From Denitrobaculum sp965225735 (GTDB lineage Bacteria; Pseudomonadota; Alphaproteobacteria; Kiloniellales; Kiloniellaceae): a DNA stretch of 64,000 nucleotides. Positions 9,170 through 17,335 of this stretch are shown piece after piece. Both the position numbers and the translations under genes were made by a program. The stretch's first letter is position 1; every line of letters begins with the position of its first letter. Below the pieces are notes generated by a model. It was not told where the DNA came from, did not search any database, and saw only the letters and a list, made by a program, of their open reading frames with translations. The stretch lies in assembly GCA_965225735.1 (NCBI GenBank), contig CBDDBN010000030.1:310001-374000 (forward strand). Reading direction: 5' to 3'.

Positions 9170-9784
9170 GCGATTTTACACCGGCATTGGCACGAATAGA
9201 CTGGAGATGACCGACTTTATGGCAGCACGCGTTGGAAGACGTCTAACATCCCAGGCGAGTTTTTCGATTAAACAAGCGAATACTCACGATTAAACACAAG
9301 AAGTCGTTCAGTCAACAAGTTTACAAATCTAAACGAAGATTTTGAAATTTTTAGACCTTTTCTCAATTTGATTCGAGTTCAGAACTGGTATTCCCTTCCG
9401 GTTTCTTTTTCCGCAGTCAAAGCATCGATTCAAGAAATACTACTTCAGATAAGCGTTTTTGACTATAAATAACAACTTTTGCGAACGAATTTAGCTGAAA
9501 TTGACCAAAAACCTGCGGGTTTCTTCATAAAAGATTATTCAGAATCGTTTAAACAGTTTATTTTGTTTAATCACCGTAACAGCGAGCCCTACAATACTCC
9601 AACCGCCAGAAAGTTCACTCTGACTGAACTGCAAATGTTGAGAGAAGCACAAGTTTTCCTGTGAGGGGTTACGACTTTGGAAAGCCATACTCGTTCCCAA
9701 TGCCCACTCACCTGCGAACGATGCAATGCGTGAGCACCATATAGGCCCAACCGGCGATGTGACGACAGCAAGAGGTGCGCAGTG
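9170..9784. other. AT-rich gene-poor stretch
   Basis: About 615 bases separate two leftward/rightward units. From roughly 9240 to 9680 the base composition is clearly AT-richer than on either side, with many A/T runs. The only open frame of note (TTG 9479 to 9664, 61 codons) has no convincing ribosome-binding site or family resemblance and was not called. The stretch probably includes the promoter of the downstream kinase genes, but no good -35/-10 pair stood out. It could also be a scar of transferred DNA. Confidence 0.5.
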
Positions 9785-10735
9785 ATGGCAAATTCCGGCT
9801 TCTTTCCACGCTCGGTCTTCCGGTCAGCAGGAGAGACGACATCGGAGGCTTTTGCGTCACACTTTAAAGGGCTGGACAAAAGTGAAGCGATGGAGCGGCT
9901 GATTCACACGCATCGCGTTCTCGAGCAAGCAAGCAATGAACTAGAAGAACAACGCGCGGCAAATGATGTCCTTGCGCGGAAACTTCGGAAGACACAGGAG
10001 CAAGTCAACGCTGGCAAACGCGCGAAAGCCGCATTTCTATCGCATATGAGCCACGAGTTGCGCACCCCATTGAATGGGGTCCTGGGACTCGCCGAAATGA
10101 TGCAAATGAAAATCTATGGTCCGTTCGGGGACGCGCGTTACGAGAGTTATCTCGAAGATATCCTCAAAAGCAGCCGATACCTGCTAAAGCACCTAGACAG
10201 CATGCTGGAGGCCTCGCGTGTCGAGCTCCAGGAAACCAACATGGATATTGACAAGCTTGCTGTCCGCAAAACGGTTGCCCGCGTACTCAAAGATAGTTTC
10301 CGCCAAGCCCGGCAAAGAGAAATCCGTCTGCGAACAGCGATTCCCCGCAACCTGCCGGACGTGTGGGCAGACGCAGCCTGGTTTGAGCAAATTCTCAACT
10401 GCCTGCTCGAGAATGCCATAAAGTTCGCCGGCAAGGGCACCTGCGTTGCCATAACGGCCTGTAGAGAAGAACATGAACGCATTGCGATCAGCGTCTCCGA
10501 CCAGGGTCCCGGTATGTCACAAGAAGAAGTCGAAGCCGCACTTGTTTTGTTTGGTGCCACTGATCCCATGCATGCAAGACGCAACCGCGGACTTGGGATC
10601 GGTTTATCTATCAGCAAGCGGCTCACCGAAATACAAGGTGGCACACTCAACGTCGACACCGAACCCGGAGAAGGCACCATCGTGACCGTTCGGCTCCCGC
10701 TCGTCGATTGCGAAGCGCCTGAAGGGGCTGCATGA
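9785..10735 (+). CDS. Cytoplasmic sensor histidine kinase
   Basis: This 316-residue kinase has a coiled-coil stretch (about 35-80), a HisKA domain with FLSHMSHELRTPLNGVLG in which the second His (about residue 90) is the phosphoacceptor, and a HATPase_c domain with an N-box (LENAIKF), G1 (DQGPG) and G2 (RGLGIGLSIS). No membrane segment or PAS domain is visible, so it is probably soluble or recruited by a partner. GTG 9782 directly precedes ATG 9785, and the ATG is preferred. It is followed 55 nt later by a second, membrane-bound kinase and then a receiver protein, which suggests one signalling module. Confidence 0.88.
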   Translation: MANSGFFPRSVFRSAGETTSEAFASHFKGLDKSEAMERLIHTHRVLEQASNELEEQRAANDVLARKLRKTQEQVNAGKRAKAAFLSHMSHELRTPLNGVLGLAEMMQMKIYGPFGDARYESYLEDILKSSRYLLKHLDSMLEASRVELQETNMDIDKLAVRKTVARVLKDSFRQARQREIRLRTAIPRNLPDVWADAAWFEQILNCLLENAIKFAGKGTCVAITACREEHERIAISVSDQGPGMSQEEVEAALVLFGATDPMHARRNRGLGIGLSISKRLTEIQGGTLNVDTEPGEGTIVTVRLPLVDCEAPEGAA

Positions 10736-10790
10736 TGCGCAACAGGTGCAGTTCTGAAATCTCGTCGGCACTCCACGACACTATGACCGA

Positions 10791-12998
10791 GTGAAGCAGA
10801 TGGCAGCAGAGAACGTAATCTCCGGTAACTATACGAGCAGCCTAAACAATCCGGTGTTCGGGAAGTACTTCGCGCCCATGGCGAACCTTTCCATTTCGAC
10901 GAAGCTTGTCGCCGGGTTCGCGACAATTTCGCTGATCGCCGTTCTCGTTGGCATAACAGGCCTCTACTTTATCGACAAAATCAACACGACACTGAACAAC
11001 ATCTCAGACGTCGCCGCCCCAACCGTCGAAACCTCCGACGATCTAATCGCGTTGATCTTCGAAGCAACCAAGGTTTCCGAAGAGATCATCGTTGAAGAGG
11101 ACCTCAAAGAAATAGGGCCGCTCTCTCAAGAACTCGCTTCTCTCAACCAACGTTTCGCGGACACTTACCTGGAGCTCCAAGGCCTCGTCGAAGATGAATC
11201 GCTCCTCGATGAATTGGAAACGGCTCGGCAGGAACAATCCGAATTCGTCGAGCATGCCTCTCAGATGATCATAACTCATCGACAACGGCTGCAGCGTGAA
11301 GCTGCCAGTATCCGGCTTTTGGAAGACTTCGACGCCGCGGGCACCGAACTCACCAAAGCACTCGATGAGTTTGCCGAGGAAAACGAAATCCAGATGGCAA
11401 AGGCGGAAGAGGAAGGCGACATACTCGAACAGGAAGGCGCCGGTGGCGCAGCCGTCAACAAAGTGCTCGGACAGCTTTTCGACAAGGACTATCCGGTCGT
11501 AGAGGCGGCCCTGAAAACGCAGCGACTGATCATCGAGCTGCAAGATACGGCCGGCGAATATCTGGCCGAAGGACGGCCACATAATCTCCATGTGATCGAA
11601 GCAGATTTTTTGAGGATCTACGACAAGGTAAAGCCGCATCTCGAGGTCTTGGCCAGACTGGCAGAAACGGAAGAAGATTTATCGGACACGGTCAATTTGG
11701 AAACGATGCTTCAGAATTGGGTTCAATTGGCTCTCGGCAACGGTCAGCTCTTCAAGACTCATCAATCTATGCTGGAAGCAAAGACCCAGACGAAGCTGCT
11801 CGCCGAGCGCCTGGAAGCGGATGCCGATAACGTCGTGGCGGCGCTGGATAAAGTGGCGGAGACAGCAGACGCGATCAGTGACGGCGCCGATGATGCTGCC
11901 GAACAAGCCGTCGACCAGGCCAGAACAACAATCCTGACGCTTTTGGTCCTGGCGTTCATTACTTCATTGTCACTTCTCTCACTCGTCGTCATGACAGTGG
12001 TCCGCCCCATTAAAAACCTCACGAGCAAAATGGCCACACTCGGCGAGGGTTACGGTCCGGCCCTCTTCCCGCTGACGAACAGCGGCGACGAAGTGGGCCA
12101 GCTTCGACGCACGTTTGATCATCTTGAGCTTCAGATCCGGCAACGCACCGCTGAGTTGCAGCAGCGTACCAGCGAGTTGGACGAAGCGAACAGAGACCTG
12201 GGGCAGGAGCTTGTTCAACGACACGCGTTGGAGCGGCAGCTCGTACACACGCAGAAGCTGGATAGCCTGGGAACGCTTGCCGGCGGTATTGCGCACGATT
12301 TCAACAACATGCTCTACGTCATCCTGGGATCCACGCAGATCGCCTTAAACGATCTACCTGCGGGCAGTCCATTAGCAAGTGTGGTATCCAGAATTGATAA
12401 GGCCGCGCAGCGCTCAAAATCGATTGTCGATCAAATCCTGTTCTTCAGCCGACAGGAGGCGGCGAACCGCGTTCCAATTGAAATAGGGAGCGCCGTCGAG
12501 GAATCTCTCACTCTGCTGCGTGCCGGCTTGCCGTCCTCAATGATCCTGAATGTAGAAATCGATCCTGAATGCGGAACAGTTCTGGCCGACGAATCCCAGA
12601 TTCAGCAATTGACCGTCAATCTTGTCACCAACGCCTATCAGTCCCATGCGGCCAGGAAGGGAACAATCACCCTGAGTCTGAGTCCGGTTGAGATCAATCA
12701 GCATTTTGCGGATCAACATCTCGGATTGAAGCCTGGGCCGCACGTACGCTTATCCGTCGTCGATCAGGGTTGCGGTATTTCTGACGAGATTCTTTTGAAA
12801 ATCTACGACCCCTTCTTTACGACCAAGCCTGTTGGCGAGGGAACGGGCCTTGGGCTCGCCGTAGTGCACGGCATTGTCACGGCACATGAGGGCGTTATCG
12901 TGATTTTGACACGTGTCGGCCACGGAACCACCTTTGAGGTCTACTTCCCAGCCTACAATGAGGTAGAATCGACAAAGCGTGTTAATCTTAAGAATTGA
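10791..12998 (+). CDS. Transmembrane sensor histidine kinase with HAMP domain
   Basis: This 735-residue kinase has two membrane spans (about 39-61 and 380-403) enclosing a large acidic, mostly helical periplasmic sensor domain of about 315 residues. A HAMP region (PIKNLTSKMATLGEG) and a coiled coil follow, then a HisKA-type domain with GTLAGGIAHDFNNML (His502) and a HATPase_c domain with its N-box near Asn614, DQGCG and GEGTGLGLAVV. The start is uncertain: GTG 10791 or ATG 10800, neither with a strong ribosome site. The GIAHDFNN class usually phosphorylates separate or fused receivers. A free receiver is encoded 27 nt downstream. The ligand is unknown. Confidence 0.87.
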   Translation: MKQMAAENVISGNYTSSLNNPVFGKYFAPMANLSISTKLVAGFATISLIAVLVGITGLYFIDKINTTLNNISDVAAPTVETSDDLIALIFEATKVSEEIIVEEDLKEIGPLSQELASLNQRFADTYLELQGLVEDESLLDELETARQEQSEFVEHASQMIITHRQRLQREAASIRLLEDFDAAGTELTKALDEFAEENEIQMAKAEEEGDILEQEGAGGAAVNKVLGQLFDKDYPVVEAALKTQRLIIELQDTAGEYLAEGRPHNLHVIEADFLRIYDKVKPHLEVLARLAETEEDLSDTVNLETMLQNWVQLALGNGQLFKTHQSMLEAKTQTKLLAERLEADADNVVAALDKVAETADAISDGADDAAEQAVDQARTTILTLLVLAFITSLSLLSLVVMTVVRPIKNLTSKMATLGEGYGPALFPLTNSGDEVGQLRRTFDHLELQIRQRTAELQQRTSELDEANRDLGQELVQRHALERQLVHTQKLDSLGTLAGGIAHDFNNMLYVILGSTQIALNDLPAGSPLASVVSRIDKAAQRSKSIVDQILFFSRQEAANRVPIEIGSAVEESLTLLRAGLPSSMILNVEIDPECGTVLADESQIQQLTVNLVTNAYQSHAARKGTITLSLSPVEINQHFADQHLGLKPGPHVRLSVVDQGCGISDEILLKIYDPFFTTKPVGEGTGLGLAVVHGIVTAHEGVIVILTRVGHGTTFEVYFPAYNEVESTKRVNLKN

Positions 12999-13025
12999 AA
13001 GTGACGCCGTTTGTGGGGAACCGAA

Positions 13026-13391
13026 ATGAGTAATATTCTGGTTGTGGATGACGAGCCACTCATTTGCGAAATGCTCGAAATCTTTCTCTCGCGCGCCGGT
13101 CACACAGTCGCGATCGCCAGCGACGGCGCTCAAGCGATGGAACGCGCCAAAGATCTATCGATCGATCTGGTCGTTGCAGATATCGTCATGCCCGAAAAGG
13201 ACGGCCTTGAGACGATCAGCGAACTGCGAAGAATGTATCCTGACATCAAGATCATCGCAATCTCTGGAGGGTCCCGCATTGGGAACTTCGATTTCCTCGC
13301 CATGGCGGAAAAGCTTGGCGCGGACGCAAGCTTTTACAAGCCACTCGATAACGACAAGTTATTGAAAACGATTGAAGAATGCCTTGCCTAG
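13026..13391 (+). CDS. Single-domain response regulator
   Basis: This 121-residue CheY-like receiver has acidic pair Asp8/Asp9, phosphoacceptor Asp52 (VVADIVMPEKDG), Ser80 and Lys105 (FYKPLD), so all key receiver residues are present. There is no output domain. ATG 13026 follows GGGGAACCG, a reasonable ribosome site, and is preferred to an in-frame TTG at 13011. It lies directly after the membrane kinase and ends 10 nt before the convergent end of the eCIS gene cluster. Its likely partner is the upstream kinase, and the downstream target is not evident. Confidence 0.9.
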   Translation: MSNILVVDDEPLICEMLEIFLSRAGHTVAIASDGAQAMERAKDLSIDLVVADIVMPEKDGLETISELRRMYPDIKIIAISGGSRIGNFDFLAMAEKLGADASFYKPLDNDKLLKTIEECLA

Positions 13392-13401
13392 ATGCGACGG
13401 G

Positions 13402-13944
13402 CTAATCTTTATTCCTTCCCGCCAATTCCTTAAGGCGATCCAACTCCGAAAAAGCCTTTGCAAAGGCTTTGTTGTAACGACCGCGGGTCTGCGCCGTCAT
13501 ACCTTCTCTCTCCTTCACTGCCGCCGATACCTTCGCAAGAATTTTCGGACTCTCCGGCAGCGCGGCGCGTAAGTCAGCGACGAGCTTCTTATCGTTCAAC
13601 CTTTCCATTGTCTCCTTGTCGCTCGTCAAGGCGGTGTCAAACTGCTCTTCCAGCGATTGAGCTGCGAGCTCGAAGCGCATCCCGGTTTCCTCGAGCACAC
13701 CCTCCAGGTCGGCTGCCGGCTTCGAGACCCGGTCGCGCGTGGCAAGACCGACGTCCGCAGGAACGACAACCGCCCGACCTACGCGGAAGGCTCTGCGGTT
13801 CGATAGGCCTGGATTGGCGCGCAACAGCGCGCGCTCTGCCCTTTTTTGCTTCTCGGCGGCGTTGTCGCCATCGATAACGTAAAGGCGCTTCGCCAGGGTC
13901 GAGATACTCTTTTCGCGTTCCAGTCTCGCAATCGCGGTTGCCAT
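13402..13944 (-). CDS. LysM-like small protein at the 3' end of the eCIS cluster
   Basis: This 180-residue protein has an N-terminal degenerate LysM-like stretch (about 12-63): a helix, RANPGLSNRRAFRVGRAVVV, then a proline. A helical charged tail follows and ends LAGRNKD. No signal peptide or membrane segment is visible. It lies 24 nt after the large DUF6519 beta-helix gene on the same strand and is the last gene of the eCIS run. LysM modules occur in hub proteins of contractile systems, so a baseplate accessory or tail-fibre chaperone role is possible. The family could not be identified with certainty. Confidence 0.6.
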   Translation of the reverse strand: MATAIARLEREKSISTLAKRLYVIDGDNAAEKQKRAERALLRANPGLSNRRAFRVGRAVVVPADVGLATRDRVSKPAADLEGVLEETGMRFELAAQSLEEQFDTALTSDKETMERLNDKKLVADLRAALPESPKILAKVSAAVKEREGMTAQTRGRYNKAFAKAFSELDRLKELAGRNKD

Positions 13945-13968
13945 AAGTCCTTCTCCTCGATGCGGAAC

Positions 13969-16900
13969 CTAGTTGTTGATGATGTTCAGTGCATTGAAAG
14001 GCGGGTTCAGGCCACCAGGTATGACCGCAATGCCAGCCGTTGTGATATTGCCGATAGGAGTCGCGGCGCCGTTCTCTCCGACACTCAGCAGTAGAGAGAG
14101 CGAATCGCTTTGATGGCGGATGGCATTGCTGTTCGCCGTGATACGGGGCGCGACGACCAGAACGATCGTCTGTACACCACCACCGGCGTCCTGATCACAT
14201 TGGTTCTGATTAAGGGCAACGACCGAAGCTGAAGCCTCGACAATGGAGACCAAAGGACGGAGAGGACGAGCAGCATGGTGGATCTGATTGTTCTGCACCA
14301 TGATCTGGCTACGGCGGAGAGGCGCTATGGCAAAGAAGTCCGCACGCGAGAATGTGAAGATCTGGTCGCCACGTGCGGCAAAGCCAAGATCGTCCCCGGC
14401 AACCCCAGGAACGGCCGCCAGATAACCCTGCGGCATGGTAATGACGCCGGTATCCAAATTAAAGTCACCGGCAGCACCAAGCGGCCCCGTCTCGATTGCC
14501 ATCCAAGCCGTGCTGTTATTTGTACGGACCGGTACACCGTTGATCCGATTTGCTTGTACAGACAGCTGCGCAAAGGGCGGGCGCACCAGAATCGCAGCCG
14601 CCTGCGCCTCAGCGCGGTTAGGCCCGATAGAACTGATGACATTCTGGTCGATCGCAACACTCCCGACGCCTTGCACTGCGATGCCAGCGGTCGAAGACCC
14701 GTCGACAGCATTTTCTCCAATCGCACGGATAGAATTGCCGGCAATTTGACCCGTTGCGACACGGGTCAGAACCACCGCCCCGCCTTCGCCCTGTCCGATC
14801 GCTTCGCCGATCTCCTCCATCACGTTGTTGTCGATCGCAATGTGTCGGACAACGGCATCCGGCGCGGTCAAAACGCCAGCCAATCCGCAACGGCGAATCA
14901 CATTGCGCTTGATCAGCAAGGAGCCGTGGCGACCTTCGATGCTGATCCCGACACCGGCAAGCTCACTGATGCGATTGCCGATAATCTGAGCATCGGTTTC
15001 GAAATCAGGAGCGACATTCGGTACCAGCCGAACACCTGCTCCATTTTGTGCGCCACCGCTGATTTCGTTGTCCTGCAGGTGCAGATCGGTCAGGCCAAGA
15101 ACAACCGCATCTCGATTGGATATAATCCGGTTGCTGTCGATGGCGGTCCCACCGCTCGGCGGTTCGAACCAGTTGACGCGCATGCCGTCGTCAACACCGA
15201 GCAGCAGATTCCGGTCAAAGGTCACACCTGAGACATTGAAAGCAATGCCACCGAAGCGCACAGCGGCGCGGCCGCCGAACAAGATGTTGTCAAGAGCGCG
15301 GAACTCAGCGAGCGCGAGATAGCCAGGGCCTTCATTGTCAGGATCTAGCGCTGAGAAGGAACCCAGCGCGACGGGCGCCAGTACCAGGCACTCTTCGATC
15401 TTGCTGCCAATCGCCACGCCCTCGATAGCGATTCCGTGGTCCTGGCGCGCTTCACCGAGAGCGCCAACCAGGACCGCCAGTCGCCGAAGCGCAAGGAACG
15501 CCGTGTTACTCGCCGTCACACCATTGGCAAACAACGGATTACCGTTCGCATCCTCACCCTGCGGCACGACCAGGAGGCTCAGACGTTCGACCTGCACGTC
15601 GATTGAGCCATTGACAGCAATCGCGCTATTGCTGCCCTGGTAGAGAATGACAGTCGCAAGCCCTTGGCCACGCAAGGTGATGGCGGTTCGTCCGGAGATA
15701 TTGATCGGCTCGTCAATCGTATAGACGCCGCCGTCGAGGCATACGGTCCCACCTTCGGGACCGATCTGATCTATCGCGGCCTGAATGGTGAGTTCACCTG
15801 AGCTATGGCTTTCCGGCGAGACGCAAACAGTACAGCCACAGCTCGCACCGGCCTCGCCTTCGAACTCCGGCGGCCAGAAGACGCGGCAATCCTGCACGGA
15901 GTTCGGGAAGGTCACCACTGCCAGTCTGCAATAGTGGCGCTGGACGGAATTCGGTGGCGCGGTCTGCAACTCCTCGATCTGCGTCCCGGCTGTACGGGCC
16001 GCGAAATGCCAGCAGTCCATCTCCCTGAAGCCGCCAGGACCGGCGGCGGTCGAGAAGGAAACGGTGATTCCAGACTCCAGGAGGATCGCGGAATCGTCCG
16101 GTGGCACAGGAATGAGGCCGTCCGAGCCAGGGGCATCTAAATCGACCCATTCGCTGCCGTCGGCGAGGCGGACGACACCCCGCTGGTCCCACCGGATAAT
16201 CCGGCTGCGCCGGGTCGTGGCCGTATCCCCTGGCGCACCGGAAGGAACGAGATCGGCATCTATTGTGCCTTCCAGCTCGATCTCGCGCGTTTCCTCATTA
16301 ACCAGCGCCACGCGCAGCATTTGACCGGAGCTGTGATCGAACTCCCGTCGGTCATCGGTGATTTCCACCCAGTCGCCGGCCCGAAAGCGCAGAATTTCAT
16401 CGCGCCCGATTCTGCGCACTGTGACCCGGTCGGCGGGATTGGCAAAACTCTCGATCGCCGCCGCAACCGAGCCGTTCTCGCGTGAGAACTTAAAACGCGC
16501 GTCGTCCTGCGCATCACCAACACTGTGCAATTGAACAGAATAGAGCTGGTTCTCGATACCGGTGTAACCGTCTGTTGGCGGTACCAGGCAGGGGTCTTCC
16601 GGGTCTTCCACATCGACGGTATCGGTCGTCAAACGCGCCGTTGAGGGAGCGATGGTATCAATCCAGCCCTCTAGTTGATCATCTTCAGTCGCGCAGGTCG
16701 CGTTTGGGCCGACATTTGGCAGGACGCGAACCTGCCAAACGGTTTGCCAGCGTGTCGTCGTGTCGATGCCGCCCAGAGCCGGTTCCAGCAAATCCGGTTC
16801 CTCGAGCGGCGTGACCTCGCGTTGCCAGGCAACGAGGTAAACCAGGTGCGGTCCATTGCCATCTGGCAGAGCTTCCGGGTTCGGCCAGTAGGGTTGCCGG

Positions 16901-17313
16901 TCGTAGGGCAGAAAATCGTCGTCCTCGGGCGATATCAACTCATCCAGCACCCCTTCGACTCCATCGGCGCCTTGACGTGCGCGATCGAACACAGGATCGG
17001 CGAAATCGTCATTACCGGATCCAGGAAAATTCGCGGCGCCATGACACTCGAGCAGCATACCGTCGAGATACTTCCGGCCCCGGCCAATTTCCAAGTCTTC
17101 ACCGCCGACAATACGGATCTGGAAACCCTGCATGGTTTCGCGCGGCACCACCGCGCGGCCGATAGTATCGACGGTCGCGGTGCGGATACGACGCTCCATG
17201 ATTCTGACCATCTCATTCCAGTCAGCATCGAGAACCGCACGGCCTTGCTGGAGAAACACCCCGGCGTAATCCCGCAGGGAATCAAAACTGTCTCTGCTAT
17301 AATCGCCGCTCAT
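13969..17313 (-). CDS. DUF6519-type protein with right-handed beta-helix (eCIS surface or fibre protein)
   Basis: This 1114-residue protein starts MSGDYSRDSFDSLRDYAG and continues FLQQGRAVLDADWNEM, the typical opening of DUF6519 proteins in contractile injection loci. The first half (about 1-500) is mixed. A four-Cys stretch CGCTVCVSPESHSSGE leads into a parallel beta-helix (LTIQAAIDQIGPEGGTVCL onwards) with repeated short turns containing NRI, NQI and NVI asparagines. Beta-helix proteins at this end of eCIS loci are likely to decorate the baseplate or bind a target surface. It is the largest gene of the cluster and follows the gpI-like gene after 22 nt. Function is inferred from context. Confidence 0.75.
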   Translation of the reverse strand: MSGDYSRDSFDSLRDYAGVFLQQGRAVLDADWNEMVRIMERRIRTATVDTIGRAVVPRETMQGFQIRIVGGEDLEIGRGRKYLDGMLLECHGAANFPGSGNDDFADPVFDRARQGADGVEGVLDELISPEDDDFLPYDRQPYWPNPEALPDGNGPHLVYLVAWQREVTPLEEPDLLEPALGGIDTTTRWQTVWQVRVLPNVGPNATCATEDDQLEGWIDTIAPSTARLTTDTVDVEDPEDPCLVPPTDGYTGIENQLYSVQLHSVGDAQDDARFKFSRENGSVAAAIESFANPADRVTVRRIGRDEILRFRAGDWVEITDDRREFDHSSGQMLRVALVNEETREIELEGTIDADLVPSGAPGDTATTRRSRIIRWDQRGVVRLADGSEWVDLDAPGSDGLIPVPPDDSAILLESGITVSFSTAAGPGGFREMDCWHFAARTAGTQIEELQTAPPNSVQRHYCRLAVVTFPNSVQDCRVFWPPEFEGEAGASCGCTVCVSPESHSSGELTIQAAIDQIGPEGGTVCLDGGVYTIDEPINISGRTAITLRGQGLATVILYQGSNSAIAVNGSIDVQVERLSLLVVPQGEDANGNPLFANGVTASNTAFLALRRLAVLVGALGEARQDHGIAIEGVAIGSKIEECLVLAPVALGSFSALDPDNEGPGYLALAEFRALDNILFGGRAAVRFGGIAFNVSGVTFDRNLLLGVDDGMRVNWFEPPSGGTAIDSNRIISNRDAVVLGLTDLHLQDNEISGGAQNGAGVRLVPNVAPDFETDAQIIGNRISELAGVGISIEGRHGSLLIKRNVIRRCGLAGVLTAPDAVVRHIAIDNNVMEEIGEAIGQGEGGAVVLTRVATGQIAGNSIRAIGENAVDGSSTAGIAVQGVGSVAIDQNVISSIGPNRAEAQAAAILVRPPFAQLSVQANRINGVPVRTNNSTAWMAIETGPLGAAGDFNLDTGVITMPQGYLAAVPGVAGDDLGFAARGDQIFTFSRADFFAIAPLRRSQIMVQNNQIHHAARPLRPLVSIVEASASVVALNQNQCDQDAGGGVQTIVLVVAPRITANSNAIRHQSDSLSLLLSVGENGAATPIGNITTAGIAVIPGGLNPPFNALNIINN

Positions 17314-17335
17314 AGGGTCGCCCCTCTCTTAAAAT

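Noticed and set aside
9479..9664. 61-codon frame in the AT-rich stretch
   Set aside because: TTG start without a ribosome site, no family resemblance, and the AT-rich background makes open frames of this size likely by chance.
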